Positions 55,397-64,000 of a stretch of DNA of 64,000 bases are shown piece after piece. This DNA is from Capra hircus. Its lineage: Eukaryota; Chordata; Mammalia; Artiodactyla; Bovidae. The stretch covers positions 25,766,001-25,830,000 of the forward strand of contig NC_030836.1 in NCBI RefSeq assembly GCF_001704415.2, written 5' to 3'. Each line of letters starts with the position of its first letter. Position 1 is the stretch's first letter. A program made the position numbers and the translations under genes. The notes below the pieces were generated by a model, which was not told where the DNA came from, made no database searches, and saw only the letters and a program-made list of their open reading frames with translations.

Positions 55397-58300
55397 TAAG
55401 CATTTATTAGATCTGCTGCCTTCTGAGGACAGAGAACTCTCTAGGTCAGTGTCCCTGCCCCTGGAGACTCGCAGCCCCATCTCCTGAGCAGAGAGAGAGG
55501 CAGCTCAGTACTTGTCAGGCAGGCCAGGAGGTCTGAAGTGGTTGGGGTCTTTGCCACTCCGGCCCCATTCGTTGGCAAACTGGTCAGCCTTCGTGTCCTC
55601 TCGTACCTGGTCCCTGGTCATACCCTTGAACAGAGGGTCTGTGATTCCCTGAAGAGCCTCTCTGCCGTTACTGGAAAGGAGGAGGACAGAGAGGGGATTA
55701 ATTCAGGACTATGAGCCACAGCCCCACCCTCCCCATCTCTCGTGTTTCCAAGGGATCAATGACTCTGAGAGCAGCCAAGGAAAGGGGGGCTACAACCCTG
55801 AGGCTTCCTGGACTCAGCCCACCTCAGCCCTGTGTGGGTGAATAGCACCCATAGGGGGAGGGTGGAGAGTCACCTGTCTCACCAGCCTTGCTCTGGTCTT
55901 CAGCCACTCAGACCTCACACTGGGCACAGAGCAGGAGGGTGCTTAATAGTAGGAGGGCCCACAGCCTATAGGAAACTTCTCCAGGGCTTGGCCCCTCCAG
56001 GTTGTCCTAGGCAGCCAAGCTCTGCTCACTCATCCCTGCATCCCCAGGGGCCCTGGTACCTGATCACTTCAGCAGCCCAGACACCCCCTGGTCCCCTCTG
56101 GGCAGCGTCATAGTTTCCGCGGGCGTGGAAGTATTTGTCTGCACCCTTGTAGTTGGCTTCTCTCATGTCAGAGTAGGCTCTCCACATGTCTTTAGCCCCT
56201 GGAAAGCAAAGCACATGGAGTAAGGGTTATCAGGGGAGAGAAAACTGTGACACAGCTTACAGAAGAATCAAGGAATGAGAAATCTTCCACTGACTCGGTT
56301 TCAGCCTGTGGTCATAGCCCCACAGATGCTGTAGGGTGAGAAGAGCACTCCTTATACCCAGTTGCCTGCTCCTGGTACTGGAATGAGAGTCACTGGGGTG
56401 GGGTGGGGAGGGGCTACAGCTGTGGGAGCTGTTTGTCTGACCCCTGTGATGCTCTCTCTGTGCTGCATCTCAATGAGGGCTCTACCTGAAATGTTTAAGG
56501 ACAAAGGGAGTTATTATAGGACAGGATTCCTCAGCAGCATTCTATTGAAATTTGAGACCAGGTACATTGTCACTGTTCAGGGCCGTCCTGGATATTATAA
56601 CATGTCTAGCAGCATCCTTGACCTCTCAAACTGTTCCCCAGTATGACAACCGAAAATGCCCCCAAACATCACTAAACGTCCCCAGGACACAGTTGCCCTG
56701 GGTCCAGAACCGCTGTTGTAGAGGAAGCTGCACATGATAAGCTCCCGGGGAAGTGGGTGAGTGAGGAGGTGACATTCGGGACAGGTTCTGAGAAAGGGGC
56801 AGACATACAGCTGCTCTGCTCTGACGCCTAAGAAATGTATCCCTGCCTCATGAAAGATCACTTGTGACTTGATTCCCCTGCCTGTTAGGTGAGTGAACAG
56901 AATCCTGAGAACTCTCTAGTGGACGATACTGATGATGTGGGCTGCTTGAGGCAGTGGGTCTTTTCCTCAGCCTGGCTGCACTTTCCAATAATCTGGGGAG
57001 ACACTGAAAGTCCCCTGAGCCCTCACAGCCCAAGCCAGTCAGCTCCCCATCACTGGGCTGGGCTCAGGCAGCAATAGTTTTCATGGCCGCCCAGGTGACT
57101 CCAAACTGCAGCCAAGATTTCTCTTTCCCGGCTTGAGGAAGTGGTGCTGGGAGAAGTCTACTCGGTGAGAGCCTTGGCCTCAAGCTCAGCTGGGTTCCCA
57201 CCTCGGTCCTGCCACCTGCTGACGGGCGCTCAGTCCCTGGGCGACGGACTCGCTGCTCTAAGCCTCGGCTTTCTCCCCTTCAGGTGGAGGAAGATGCCGC
57301 CTCACGGAGGATTTCTGCAGGTAGATAGGTGACCAACTGTCCCAGCTTGACCAGAACTGCCCCTGTCTTTGTGGAACTGCCCCAGCTAGTGCTACTAGTG
57401 TCCTGGAAAACTCCCCAGCCCTGGGCAGAGAAGGAAAGTGGGTCACTTGATTTGTGTGAAAGGGCTGAGTTCCTGGTGGAGGCTTTCATATGATATTAGG
57501 TCCCCCCCCTCCACACATACACACACCTTTATTTTTTGTAAGTTTAACATCTAGGAAAAGATAGGAAACAGACTAAAGCAGGGAGAGCATCACTGAGTAC
57601 AGGAAGGACCAACAAGGTGCTCTGAAGGTCTCTGAATTATCCAAACAGGAAATGGAAGGAAGGAAGAGAGGAAGGGAGGGAGGGAGGAGCAGGGCTGGAA
57701 AGACGGGAGAGGAGAACAGACGGGCCGCTTTCACCCTACTTCATGCATTTGGTCTGAGGGAAAGTTCGTTCCATTTCAGACTTGTTTTCTGTCTTCCATT
57801 CAAACTGCTATTTCAGCTGGGAATGATGCTCATTCTTTCTGTAGTACCTGATAGACATAAATCCTGTGCTTTCCAATCTGTCTGAAAATACTCTCCTAAC
57901 ACCTGGCATATTCTACCACTTACAGGAACACCTCCTAGGATGGCAGCTCCAACCCTCAGTGGTGTTTAGGGTGAAGCCTAGAGGCCCAAGGATGCCATCG
58001 CCCCTCCATCGGCCTTACCTTCATACGCCTCCCCAAGGAAGGACAGCCACTGGCTGTGGACTCCCAGCACCAAGGAGCAGAGAATGAGGCCTGTGAAGAG
58101 CTTCATTGTGCTGAAAGGAAAGGAGAGGGTCAGGAGACACGGACGAGCCCTGCACCCCTCTCCGCCTGGGGTTTGTATGTCGAGGGGAGCCTGGCTGTTC
58201 ATCTCCACTAGACTCTCAGTGGTCCTGCTAGGACACACTGCAGTTGGACCTTACTCGCAGCCTCAAGCCCTCAATTCTGAACCCACCAGCCCTGAACCCA

Positions 58301-58550
58301 AGACTGTCTAAGCGATCACCCAGATGGCTTTGATGGAAGAAGAGGACAGTTGGGTCCAAGCTGTGTCTTACTAAAGCAGCCTGTCGTTAATCAAAGAGCA
58401 TTTCCCATGCACCACTCTGCCAGCACTGACCGCATATAGGAGAAAGAGAAATCAGAAGAGTTATGTTTTAAAGCAAATGTTTTCAAAGAAATGGCTCCTT
58501 GAAGTGGTTTCTCACCTGATCCCCAGTGGAGGAGAGCTGCTGGCCCCTGC
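55397..58550 (-). CDS. Serum amyloid A, SAA1/SAA2-type N terminus, complete four-exon gene
   Basis: Coding exons on the minus strand are 58106-58019, 56198-56060 and 55670-55505, with a non-coding first exon at about 58545-58516. They give 130 residues plus a TGA stop. The signal peptide MKLFTGLILCSLVLGVHS is followed by mature QWLSFLGEAYEG, typical of liver acute-phase SAA. Then come AKDMWRAYSDMREANYKGAD, YFHARGNYDAAQRGPGG and a C terminus ending PPGLPDKY. It is a secreted apolipoprotein of the acute-phase response. Exon 4 has GITDPLFKGMTRDQVRED, closer to SAA3 than to the hepatic bovine SAA1 sequence I remember, so the gene looks mosaic. Intron 2 is 1820 bp against 453 bp in the SAA3-type gene. 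SAA1 and SAA2 cannot be told apart here, so no symbol is given. No disabling change was seen. Confidence 0.92.
55403..55408 (-). promoter_or_regulatory. Second SAA gene poly(A) signal
   Basis: AATAAA on the minus strand, 97 bp past the stop codon, in the same context as in the SAA3-type gene. Confidence 0.85.
55505..55670 (-). CDS. Second SAA gene exon 4 (coding part)
   Basis: On the minus strand the acceptor is TTTCCAG and TGA is at 55507-55505. It encodes NGREALQGITDPLFKGMTRD to the C terminus. By hand alignment it has 12 base and 8 amino-acid differences from exon 4 of the SAA3-type gene, with no length change. Confidence 0.95.
56060..56198 (-). CDS. Second SAA gene exon 3
   Basis: On the minus strand the acceptor is CTTTCCAG and the donor GTACCA. 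It encodes AYSDMREANYKGADKYFHAR, GNYDAAQRGPGG and VWAAEVI. It differs from exon 3 of the SAA3-type gene at four residues. Confidence 0.95.
56199..58018 (-). other. Intron 2 of second SAA gene
   Basis: This 1820-bp intron does not align with the 453-bp intron 2 of the SAA3-type gene. It holds a MIR-like element at about 57170-57330 and a (GGAA)-rich stretch near 57655-57690. Confidence 0.75.
58019..58110 (-). CDS. Second SAA gene exon 2 (start codon, signal peptide)
   Basis: On the minus strand the acceptor is CCTTTCAG, then CACA and ATG at 58106-58104. The donor is GTAAGG. It encodes the signal peptide and mature QWLSFLGEAYE, one residue shorter than the SAA3-type exon 2 and very different in sequence. 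Confidence 0.94.
58516..58545 (-). other. Second SAA gene non-coding exon 1 (5' end approximate)
   Basis: On the minus strand it ends in GGGGATCAG before the donor GTGAGA. The start is placed about 27 bp past the TATA box. Confidence 0.65.
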
Positions 58551-58570
58551 CTGCTGCAGAGAGGTGGCTG

Positions 58571-58578
58571 TATTTATA
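58571..58578 (-). promoter_or_regulatory. TATA box of second SAA gene
   Basis: TATAAATA on the minus strand lies about 55 bp upstream of the exon 1 donor, within AGTATAAATACAG. Confidence 0.8.
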
Positions 58579-58633
58579 CTGAGCCATCACTGGGAGGGTC
58601 GGGGGTGAGGAGAACAGCTGGACTGGTGCCCGG

Positions 58634-58643
58634 GGAGAGTCCC
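58634..58643 (-). promoter_or_regulatory. Candidate NF-kappaB site, second SAA gene
   Basis: GGGACTCTCC on the minus strand matches GGGRNWYYCC. It lies about 56 bp upstream of the TATA box, near -95, close to the kappaB position known for human SAA promoters. Confidence 0.65.
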
Positions 58644-58734
58644 TGCAGGTGATTTCTCCTGCATATCTGCAAATGGTGACTTATTGGACACCGACGATTT
58701 CCTCATCCACAGGTCATTTCCCTGGTTGTGCAAG

Positions 58735-58744
58735 CTTGAGGAAA
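58735..58744 (-). promoter_or_regulatory. Candidate C/EBP site, second SAA gene
   Basis: GTTGTGCAAG resembles the C/EBP consensus and lies near -190. Its spacing from the kappaB site is similar to that in the SAA3-type promoter. Confidence 0.5.
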
Positions 58745-58886
58745 TAGGCAGTTCTGATCTGCCTGGTGTCTGCTGTAGGGGTAGAAGGGCTGAGGCAGGG
58801 TCATCAGGAGATGAAGAATGTGGAGCTCCAGGATGGAGGCCCCCTGGTGGTTGGAAGGTGTCTGATTAGAGGATGCTCTTCCAGCC

Positions 58887-60985
58887 TCAGTTCAGTTCAG
58901 TTCAGTCGCTCAGTCATGTCCGACTCTTTGTGACCCCATGAATCACAGCACGCCAGGCCTCCCTGTTCATCACCATCTCCTGGAGTTCACTCAGACCCAC
59001 GTCCATCGAGTCAATGATGCCATCCAGCCATCTCATCCTCGGTTGTCCCCTTCTCCTCCTGCCCCCAATCCCTCCCAGCATCAGAGTCATTTCCAGTGAG
59101 TCAACTCTTCTCATGAGGTGGCCAAAGTACTGGAGTTTCAGCTTTAGCATCATTCCTTCCAAAGAAATCCCAGGGCTGATCTCCTTCAGAATGGACTGGT
59201 TGGATCTCCTTGCAGTCCAAAGGACTCTCAAGAGTCTTCTCCAACACCACACTTTAAAAGCATCAATTCTTTGCCCATCAGCCTTCTTCACAGTTCAACT
59301 CTCACATCCATACATGACCACAGGAAAAACCATAGCCTTGACTAGACGGACCTTAGTCGGCAAGGTAATGTCTCTGCTTTTGAATATACTATCTAGGTTG
59401 GTCATAACTTTTCTTCCAAGGAGTAAGTGTCTTTTAATTTCATGGCTGCAGTCACCATCTGCAGTGATTTTGGAGCCCCCCAAAAATAAAGTCTGACACT
59501 GTTTCCACTGTTTCCCCATCTATTTCCCATGAAGTGATGGGACCAGATGCCATGATCTTCGTTTTCTGAATGTTGAGCTTTAAGCCAACTTTTTCACTCT
59601 CCTCTTTCACTTTCATCAAGAGGCTTTTTTCTTCCTCTTCACTTTCTGCCATAAGGGTGGTGTCATCTGCATATCTGAGGTTATTGATATTTCTCCCGGC
59701 AATCTTGATTCCAGCTTGTGTTTCTTCCAGTCCAGCGTTTCTCATGATGTACTCTGCATAGAAGTTAAATAAGCAGGGTGACAATATACAGCCTTGACGT
59801 ACTCCTTTTCCTATTTGGAACTAATCTGTTATTCCAAGTCCAGTTCTAACTGTTGCTTCCTGACCTGCATACAGATTTCTCAAGAGGCAGGGTTGGTGGT
59901 CTGGTATTCCCATCTCTTTCAGAATTTTCCACAGTTGATTGTGATCCACACAGTCAAAGGCTTTGGCATAGTCAATAAAGCAGAAATAGATGTTTTTCTA
60001 GAACTCTCTTGCTTTTTCCATGATCCAGCAGATGTTGGCAATTTGATCTCTGGTTCCTCTGCCTTTTCTAAAAGCAGCTTGAACATCAGGGAGTTCACGG
60101 TTCACGTATTGCTGAAGCCTGGCTTGGAGAATTTTGAGCATTACTTTACTAGCATGTGAGATGAGTGCAACTGTGCGGTAGTTTGAGCATTCTTTGGCAT
60201 TGGCTTTCTTTGGAATTGGAATGAAAACTGACATTTTCCAGTCCTGTGGCCACTGCTGAGTTTTCCAAATTTGTTGGCATATTGAGTGCAGCACTTTCGC
60301 AGCATCATATTTCAGGATTTGAAACAGGTCAACTGGAATTCCATCACGTCCACTAGCTTTGTTCGTAGTGATGCTTTCCAAGGCCCACTTGACTTCACGT
60401 TCCAAGATGTCTGGCTCTAGATTAGTGATCATATCATCATGATTATCTGGGTCGTGAAGATCTTTTTGTACAGTTCTTCTGTGTATTCTTGCCACCTCTT
60501 CTTAATATCTTCTGCTTCTGTTAGGTCCAGACCATTTCTGTCCTTTATCGAGCATGAAATATTCCATTGGTATCTCTAATTTTCTTGAAGAGATCTCTAG
60601 TCTTTCCCATTCTGTTGTTTTCCTCTATTTCTTTGCATTGATCAGTGAAGAAGGCTTTCTTATCTCTTCTTGCTATTCTTTGGAACTCTGCATTCAGATG
60701 CTTATATCTTTCCTTTTCTCCTTTGCTTTTCACCTCTCTTCTTTTCACAGCTATTGGTAAGGCCTCCCCAGACAGCCATTTTGCTTTTTTGCATTTCTTT
60801 CCCATGGGGATTGTCTTGGTCCCTGTCTCCTGTACCATGTCACAAACCTCATTCCATAGTTCATCAGGCACTCTATCTATCAGATCCAGGCCCTTAAATC
60901 TATTTCTCACTTCCACTGTATAATCATAAGGGATTTGATTTAAGTCATACCTGAATGGTCTAGCAGTTTTCCCTACTTTCTTCAA
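58887..60985 (-). mobile_element. BovB (RTE-type) LINE, antisense, 5'-truncated
   Basis: A (CAGTT)n tail at 58887 starts a reversed BovB copy of about 2.1 kb. Minus-strand segments give, in order, a region before the reverse transcriptase (60985-60545), fingers/palm parts with NYRTVALISHASKVMLKILQ and RKGRGTRDQIANI (60495-59998), the catalytic RYADDTTLMAES (59784-59452), and the C-terminal part with WCWRRLLRVLW, YFGHLMRR and GRRRRGQPRMRWLDGI (59291-58914). The endonuclease domain is missing, so the copy cannot move by itself. Frameshifts or stops separate the pieces. Confidence 0.92.
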
Positions 60986-60999
60986 TTTAAGTCTGAATT

Positions 61000-61150
61000 T
61001 GGTAATAACCTATATGGGGGAAAAATTTTGTAATGACCTATATGGGGAAAGAATCTTTTAAAGAGTGGATGTATGTATAACTGATTCACTTTACTGTACA
61101 CCTGGAACTAACACAACATAGTAAATCAACTATCCTCCAATAAATTTTTT
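61000..61150 (+). mobile_element. LINE-1 3' end, sense
   Basis: GACCTATATGGGGAAAGAAT, TACACCTGGAACTAACACAA and TCCTCCAATAAATTTTTTT match the artiodactyl L1 3' terminus. It abuts the truncated 5' end of the BovB. Confidence 0.78.
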
Positions 61151-62867
61151 TAAAAAGAAACAGTCCACTCCCAAACTTCTTTCTAGGGAGAAGCTTTAGA
61201 GACTATAAATGGCTCACTCAAGTACCAAAACCAAGGACACACACAATGCCTTGGTCAATGCTCTTTCTTCTCCAGGCTCTTGCCTCCATACCTGAGCAAT
61301 GCTCTCTTCTGAGAAGTGGTGTACCTCTTAAAAATATGAAGGATAGGCCGCAGTAATTCCGGGCTGGATGACTTGGTTTGGGAGAACACTACTGGACACA
61401 GCAACCTCAGCTTCAGAGAGCAGAAACCAGAACTTTGCCCCTTCCATTTCCCATGCTTATCGCTGATAGAAAGTCTCATTACAAAACACCAGTATACCTT
61501 CCCAGTAGAGATTGTGACACCGAGTTCCCATCACAGACCCTAAAACCCAGCCACCTGAGCTTGGAAGCAGCATTGAGAGCCAAGCCCTGGACTGGGGCAC
61601 AGCTAGAATGACTTCTACTCTGTCAGATACTCATACTGTGGAAGAGTGTTTACTGACCTGGAGAAGCATAATTAACATCCAAGGGGAAAAAAGTGAAATA
61701 GAATATGATTCCATGTTTGTTAAAAGACATTCTCTCAGCGTGAAACAGAAGCTAGGAATTTGCACATCAAACAATATCTGTGCTTCCAGGTAGTGGTAAA
61801 TGTTTATCTTATTCTGGGTTTTTAGAATTTCTACAATGACATGTTCATTCTTTTATTCATTCATCCGACCTTCAATGCAACAGCCACTATCCTAGATGTT
61901 GGGCACATGTAGCAGGGAGAGGGGACAAGAAACAATCAGATCCAGGCTATGGCTTCAAAAAAATGAGACTTGTAATTGGGGGAAATGATTATATATGCGT
62001 AGAGAGAAAGCTCTTATTTATTTGATGATAAAATCAGTTAGATTCCAATGAATAAAAGGGAAAGACTATGTACAAAAAGTATAGTGAAGAAAAGGGAAGG
62101 CAAGGTGTCACTAATCCCCATAAGATTATCTCCTCCCAAGGAACAACAGATGCTAACTTCGTTACTCATTCCCATCCTGTCCGCCTTAAAATTCATAAAA
62201 TGAGAAATAGCTCAGCTGTCAGAGGTTTCCTGCTCATTTATTTCCTCCAGCCAGTGGACTCTCCATTACTGCAGTAGGGAAGATGGGGGAAATTATTTTC
62301 TTCCTGTTTCTTCTACTTAGCAAGCTTACCATTACACATGTAAAAAGATCACCGATTTAATTAAGGATATGAACTCCTAATTCTGTTTGGTGTGCGTCCC
62401 TTCTTGCCAAGCCCACAAACTCTCATGAAGACAGTACGCGTTCCTACTAGCATAGAATCTGCTTTTTATAGGCACCAGGAACTTCCCATTTGAAACTGTC
62501 TGTACATAATTCTGAGTCTCTTCTCCCAAAGGCTGCTGCTGGCTGAGGCTATTGCTCTTCTGAAGCCTCCTGGACTCTAACTGATGGAATGGGTCAAGAT
62601 AAAGGACAAGTATTGAGGAGCATGCTGGGATTATGTCACCAGCCCACCGTCAGCAACAGGCCACGCTGAGAGTCTGCAACTGGTGCTGTCTCTCAACATA
62701 CAACGTACAAAAAAGGCTCTGATTGTGTTTTAAGATACTTTATTTTCTTTCTTTTTAAACACTTGCAAAAGGGAGTACTGAGTTACCGACAATTCAAAAC
62801 CCCAAATCTCTTATGGAATTGTGCAGTATTGGTGAAATGAAGAACTCATCTGGGGAGGGGAAATTCG
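61151..62867. other. Intergenic, no gene recognised
   Basis: No supportable gene was seen. An old LINE-2-like tail (TTCATTCTTTTATTCATTC) lies near 61845. The remainder is unclassified. Confidence 0.45.
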
Positions 62868-63480
62868 TTGTTGTTTCTTTTTATTGAAGTAGAGTTGATT
62901 TACAACATTGCATTAATTTCTGGTATATAGCAATGTGATTCAGTTATATACATATATATATTTGTGTGCATATATATATATATATATACACATTCTTTTT
63001 TGTATTCTTTTCCATTATGGTTTATTATGGGATATTGAACATGGTTCCCTGTGCTATACAGTAGGACCTTGTTGTTTATTTTATGTATAGTAGTTGTTAT
63101 TGTTGTTTATTCACCAAGTTATGTCCAATTCTGCTACCTCGTGGACTATACACCACCAGGTTCCTCTGTCCATGGGGCTCCCCAAGCAATTATTCTGCAG
63201 TGGGTTGCCATTTCCTTCTTCAGGGGATCTTCTTGACCCAGGGATCGAACCCGCCTCTCCTGCATTGGCAGGCAAATTCCTTAACACTGAGCCAACAGGG
63301 AAACCCCAAATATAGTAGTGTGTATCTGCTAATCCCAAACTCCTAATTTATCCCTTCCCCCCACCCCTCTTTCTCCTTTGGTAACCAGGTTTCTTTCCTA
63401 TATCTGTGAATATATTTTGTAAATAAATATATCTGTGAATATATTTTTGTAAATAAATTCATTTGTGTCATATTTTAGAT
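62868..63480 (-). mobile_element. LINE-1 3' end, antisense, split by a BovA2
   Basis: TTATTGAAGTAGAGTTGATT, GGTTCCCTGTGCTATACAGT and, after the SINE, CCTTTGGTAACCAGGTTTC match the reversed L1 3' UTR. Confidence 0.78.
63094..63310 (-). repeat. BovA2 SINE with target-site duplication
   Basis: TTGTTTATTCACCAAGTTAT to GAGCCAACAGGGAAACCCC is flanked by TATAGTAGT at 63085-63093 and 63311-63319. It is nested in the antisense L1. Confidence 0.9.
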
Positions 63481-64000
63481 TTCACACATAAGTGATGAGA
63501 GGGGAAATTTTTAAAGTCCCAATAATTCATCTTATTTTTAGTTTAAATTTCAAGTGTTTAACACTAAGTACATCTTATGAATCATATTAAACCTTCTGTA
63601 CTTGCTAGTCTCTTCAAATATCTAGATTATTAAGCATATTTTTCAATTTTATAAAATAGAAAAGGTTTTAATTCTAGATGAACAATAAATGTTGTTTCAA
63701 AAAGAGACTCCTTTCCCTTCTATAGTCATTGGCAGGAAAATCTAACGAGACATATACTGCTTATGATTGAACAAAGTCGAACTTTTACATTTACTGGAAG
63801 AATCTGCCTCAATCTGATTAATTAGCAAAACCCTTGTTTAGCTCCCTATGTCCTAAACATCCTGGAACTCGCTGCTTTCCCTTAGTCTTTCTTCTGAGAA
63901 GCGTGACTTACGACACAGTGGTTCAATAAACAAAAAAGTACATCCAGTTCCAAGTGATTGGCCATCCAATTTACTTTGAACCGAGTTGATTCTCAGCCTA
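63481..64000. other. Intergenic, AT-rich, no feature seen
   Basis: No gene, RNA or clear repeat was recognised in this last stretch. Confidence 0.5.

Larger units (their letters stand above)
55079..56200. repeat. Paralogous block B3: 3' half of second SAA gene
   Basis: Copy of 38904-40027 and nearly the same length (1122 against 1124 bp). It includes a 131-bp run with no differences at 55397-55527 (copy A 39226-39356). Confidence 0.88.

Noticed and set aside
59452..59784. A cellular reverse-transcriptase gene
   Set aside because: The frame is part of an antisense, 5'-truncated BovB element with broken neighbouring frames.
1..64000. CRISPR array, operon, phage or bacterial system
   Set aside because: No spaced direct repeats or dense gene strings are present. 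Intron structure and repeat content show mammalian nuclear DNA.

Overview
This is vertebrate nuclear DNA: genes are split into short exons with GT-AG introns, and most of the window is interspersed repeat. Many tRNA-derived Bov-tA and BovA2 SINEs, a long BovB (RTE-type) LINE and ruminant-type L1 3' ends point to a ruminant, most likely cattle or a close bovid. Human HPS5 lies tail to tail with the SAA1/SAA2/SAA4 cluster, and the same arrangement is seen here. No prokaryotic feature, CRISPR array or intact mobile element was found, and nothing here looks like a wholly new biological system.

Layout. (1) Positions 1-26117, plus strand: the last 17 coding exons of HPS5, encoding about residues 204-1129 of a BLOC-2 subunit. 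The first exons lie upstream of the window. (2) 26118-39225: the HPS5 3' untranslated region, then intergenic DNA holding a Tigger1 DNA-transposon fossil, SINEs, BovB and L1 pieces. (3) 39226 to about 41190, minus strand: a complete four-exon SAA3-type serum amyloid A gene (131 aa) with TATA, kappaB and C/EBP motifs upstream. (4) 41200-55396: intergenic DNA, partly a diverged paralogous copy of the DNA downstream of the first SAA gene. (5) 55397 to about 58550, minus strand: a second complete SAA gene (130 aa). Its first coding exon is of hepatic SAA1/SAA2 type and its last two coding exons closely resemble the SAA3-type gene. (6) 58560-64000: promoter, then a 2.1 kb antisense BovB element and L1 fragments.

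HPS5 acts in lysosome-related organelle biogenesis and the SAA genes encode secreted acute-phase apolipoproteins. They are neighbours by conserved synteny and no shared pathway is implied. The most interesting signal is the evolution of the two SAA genes: a paralogous block that stops at the 5' end of exon 3, and a 131-bp perfectly identical stretch over the 3' UTR next to coding sequence that differs at many positions, mostly changing amino acids. Family assignments come from recognising protein and repeat sequences by eye; no database search was possible.
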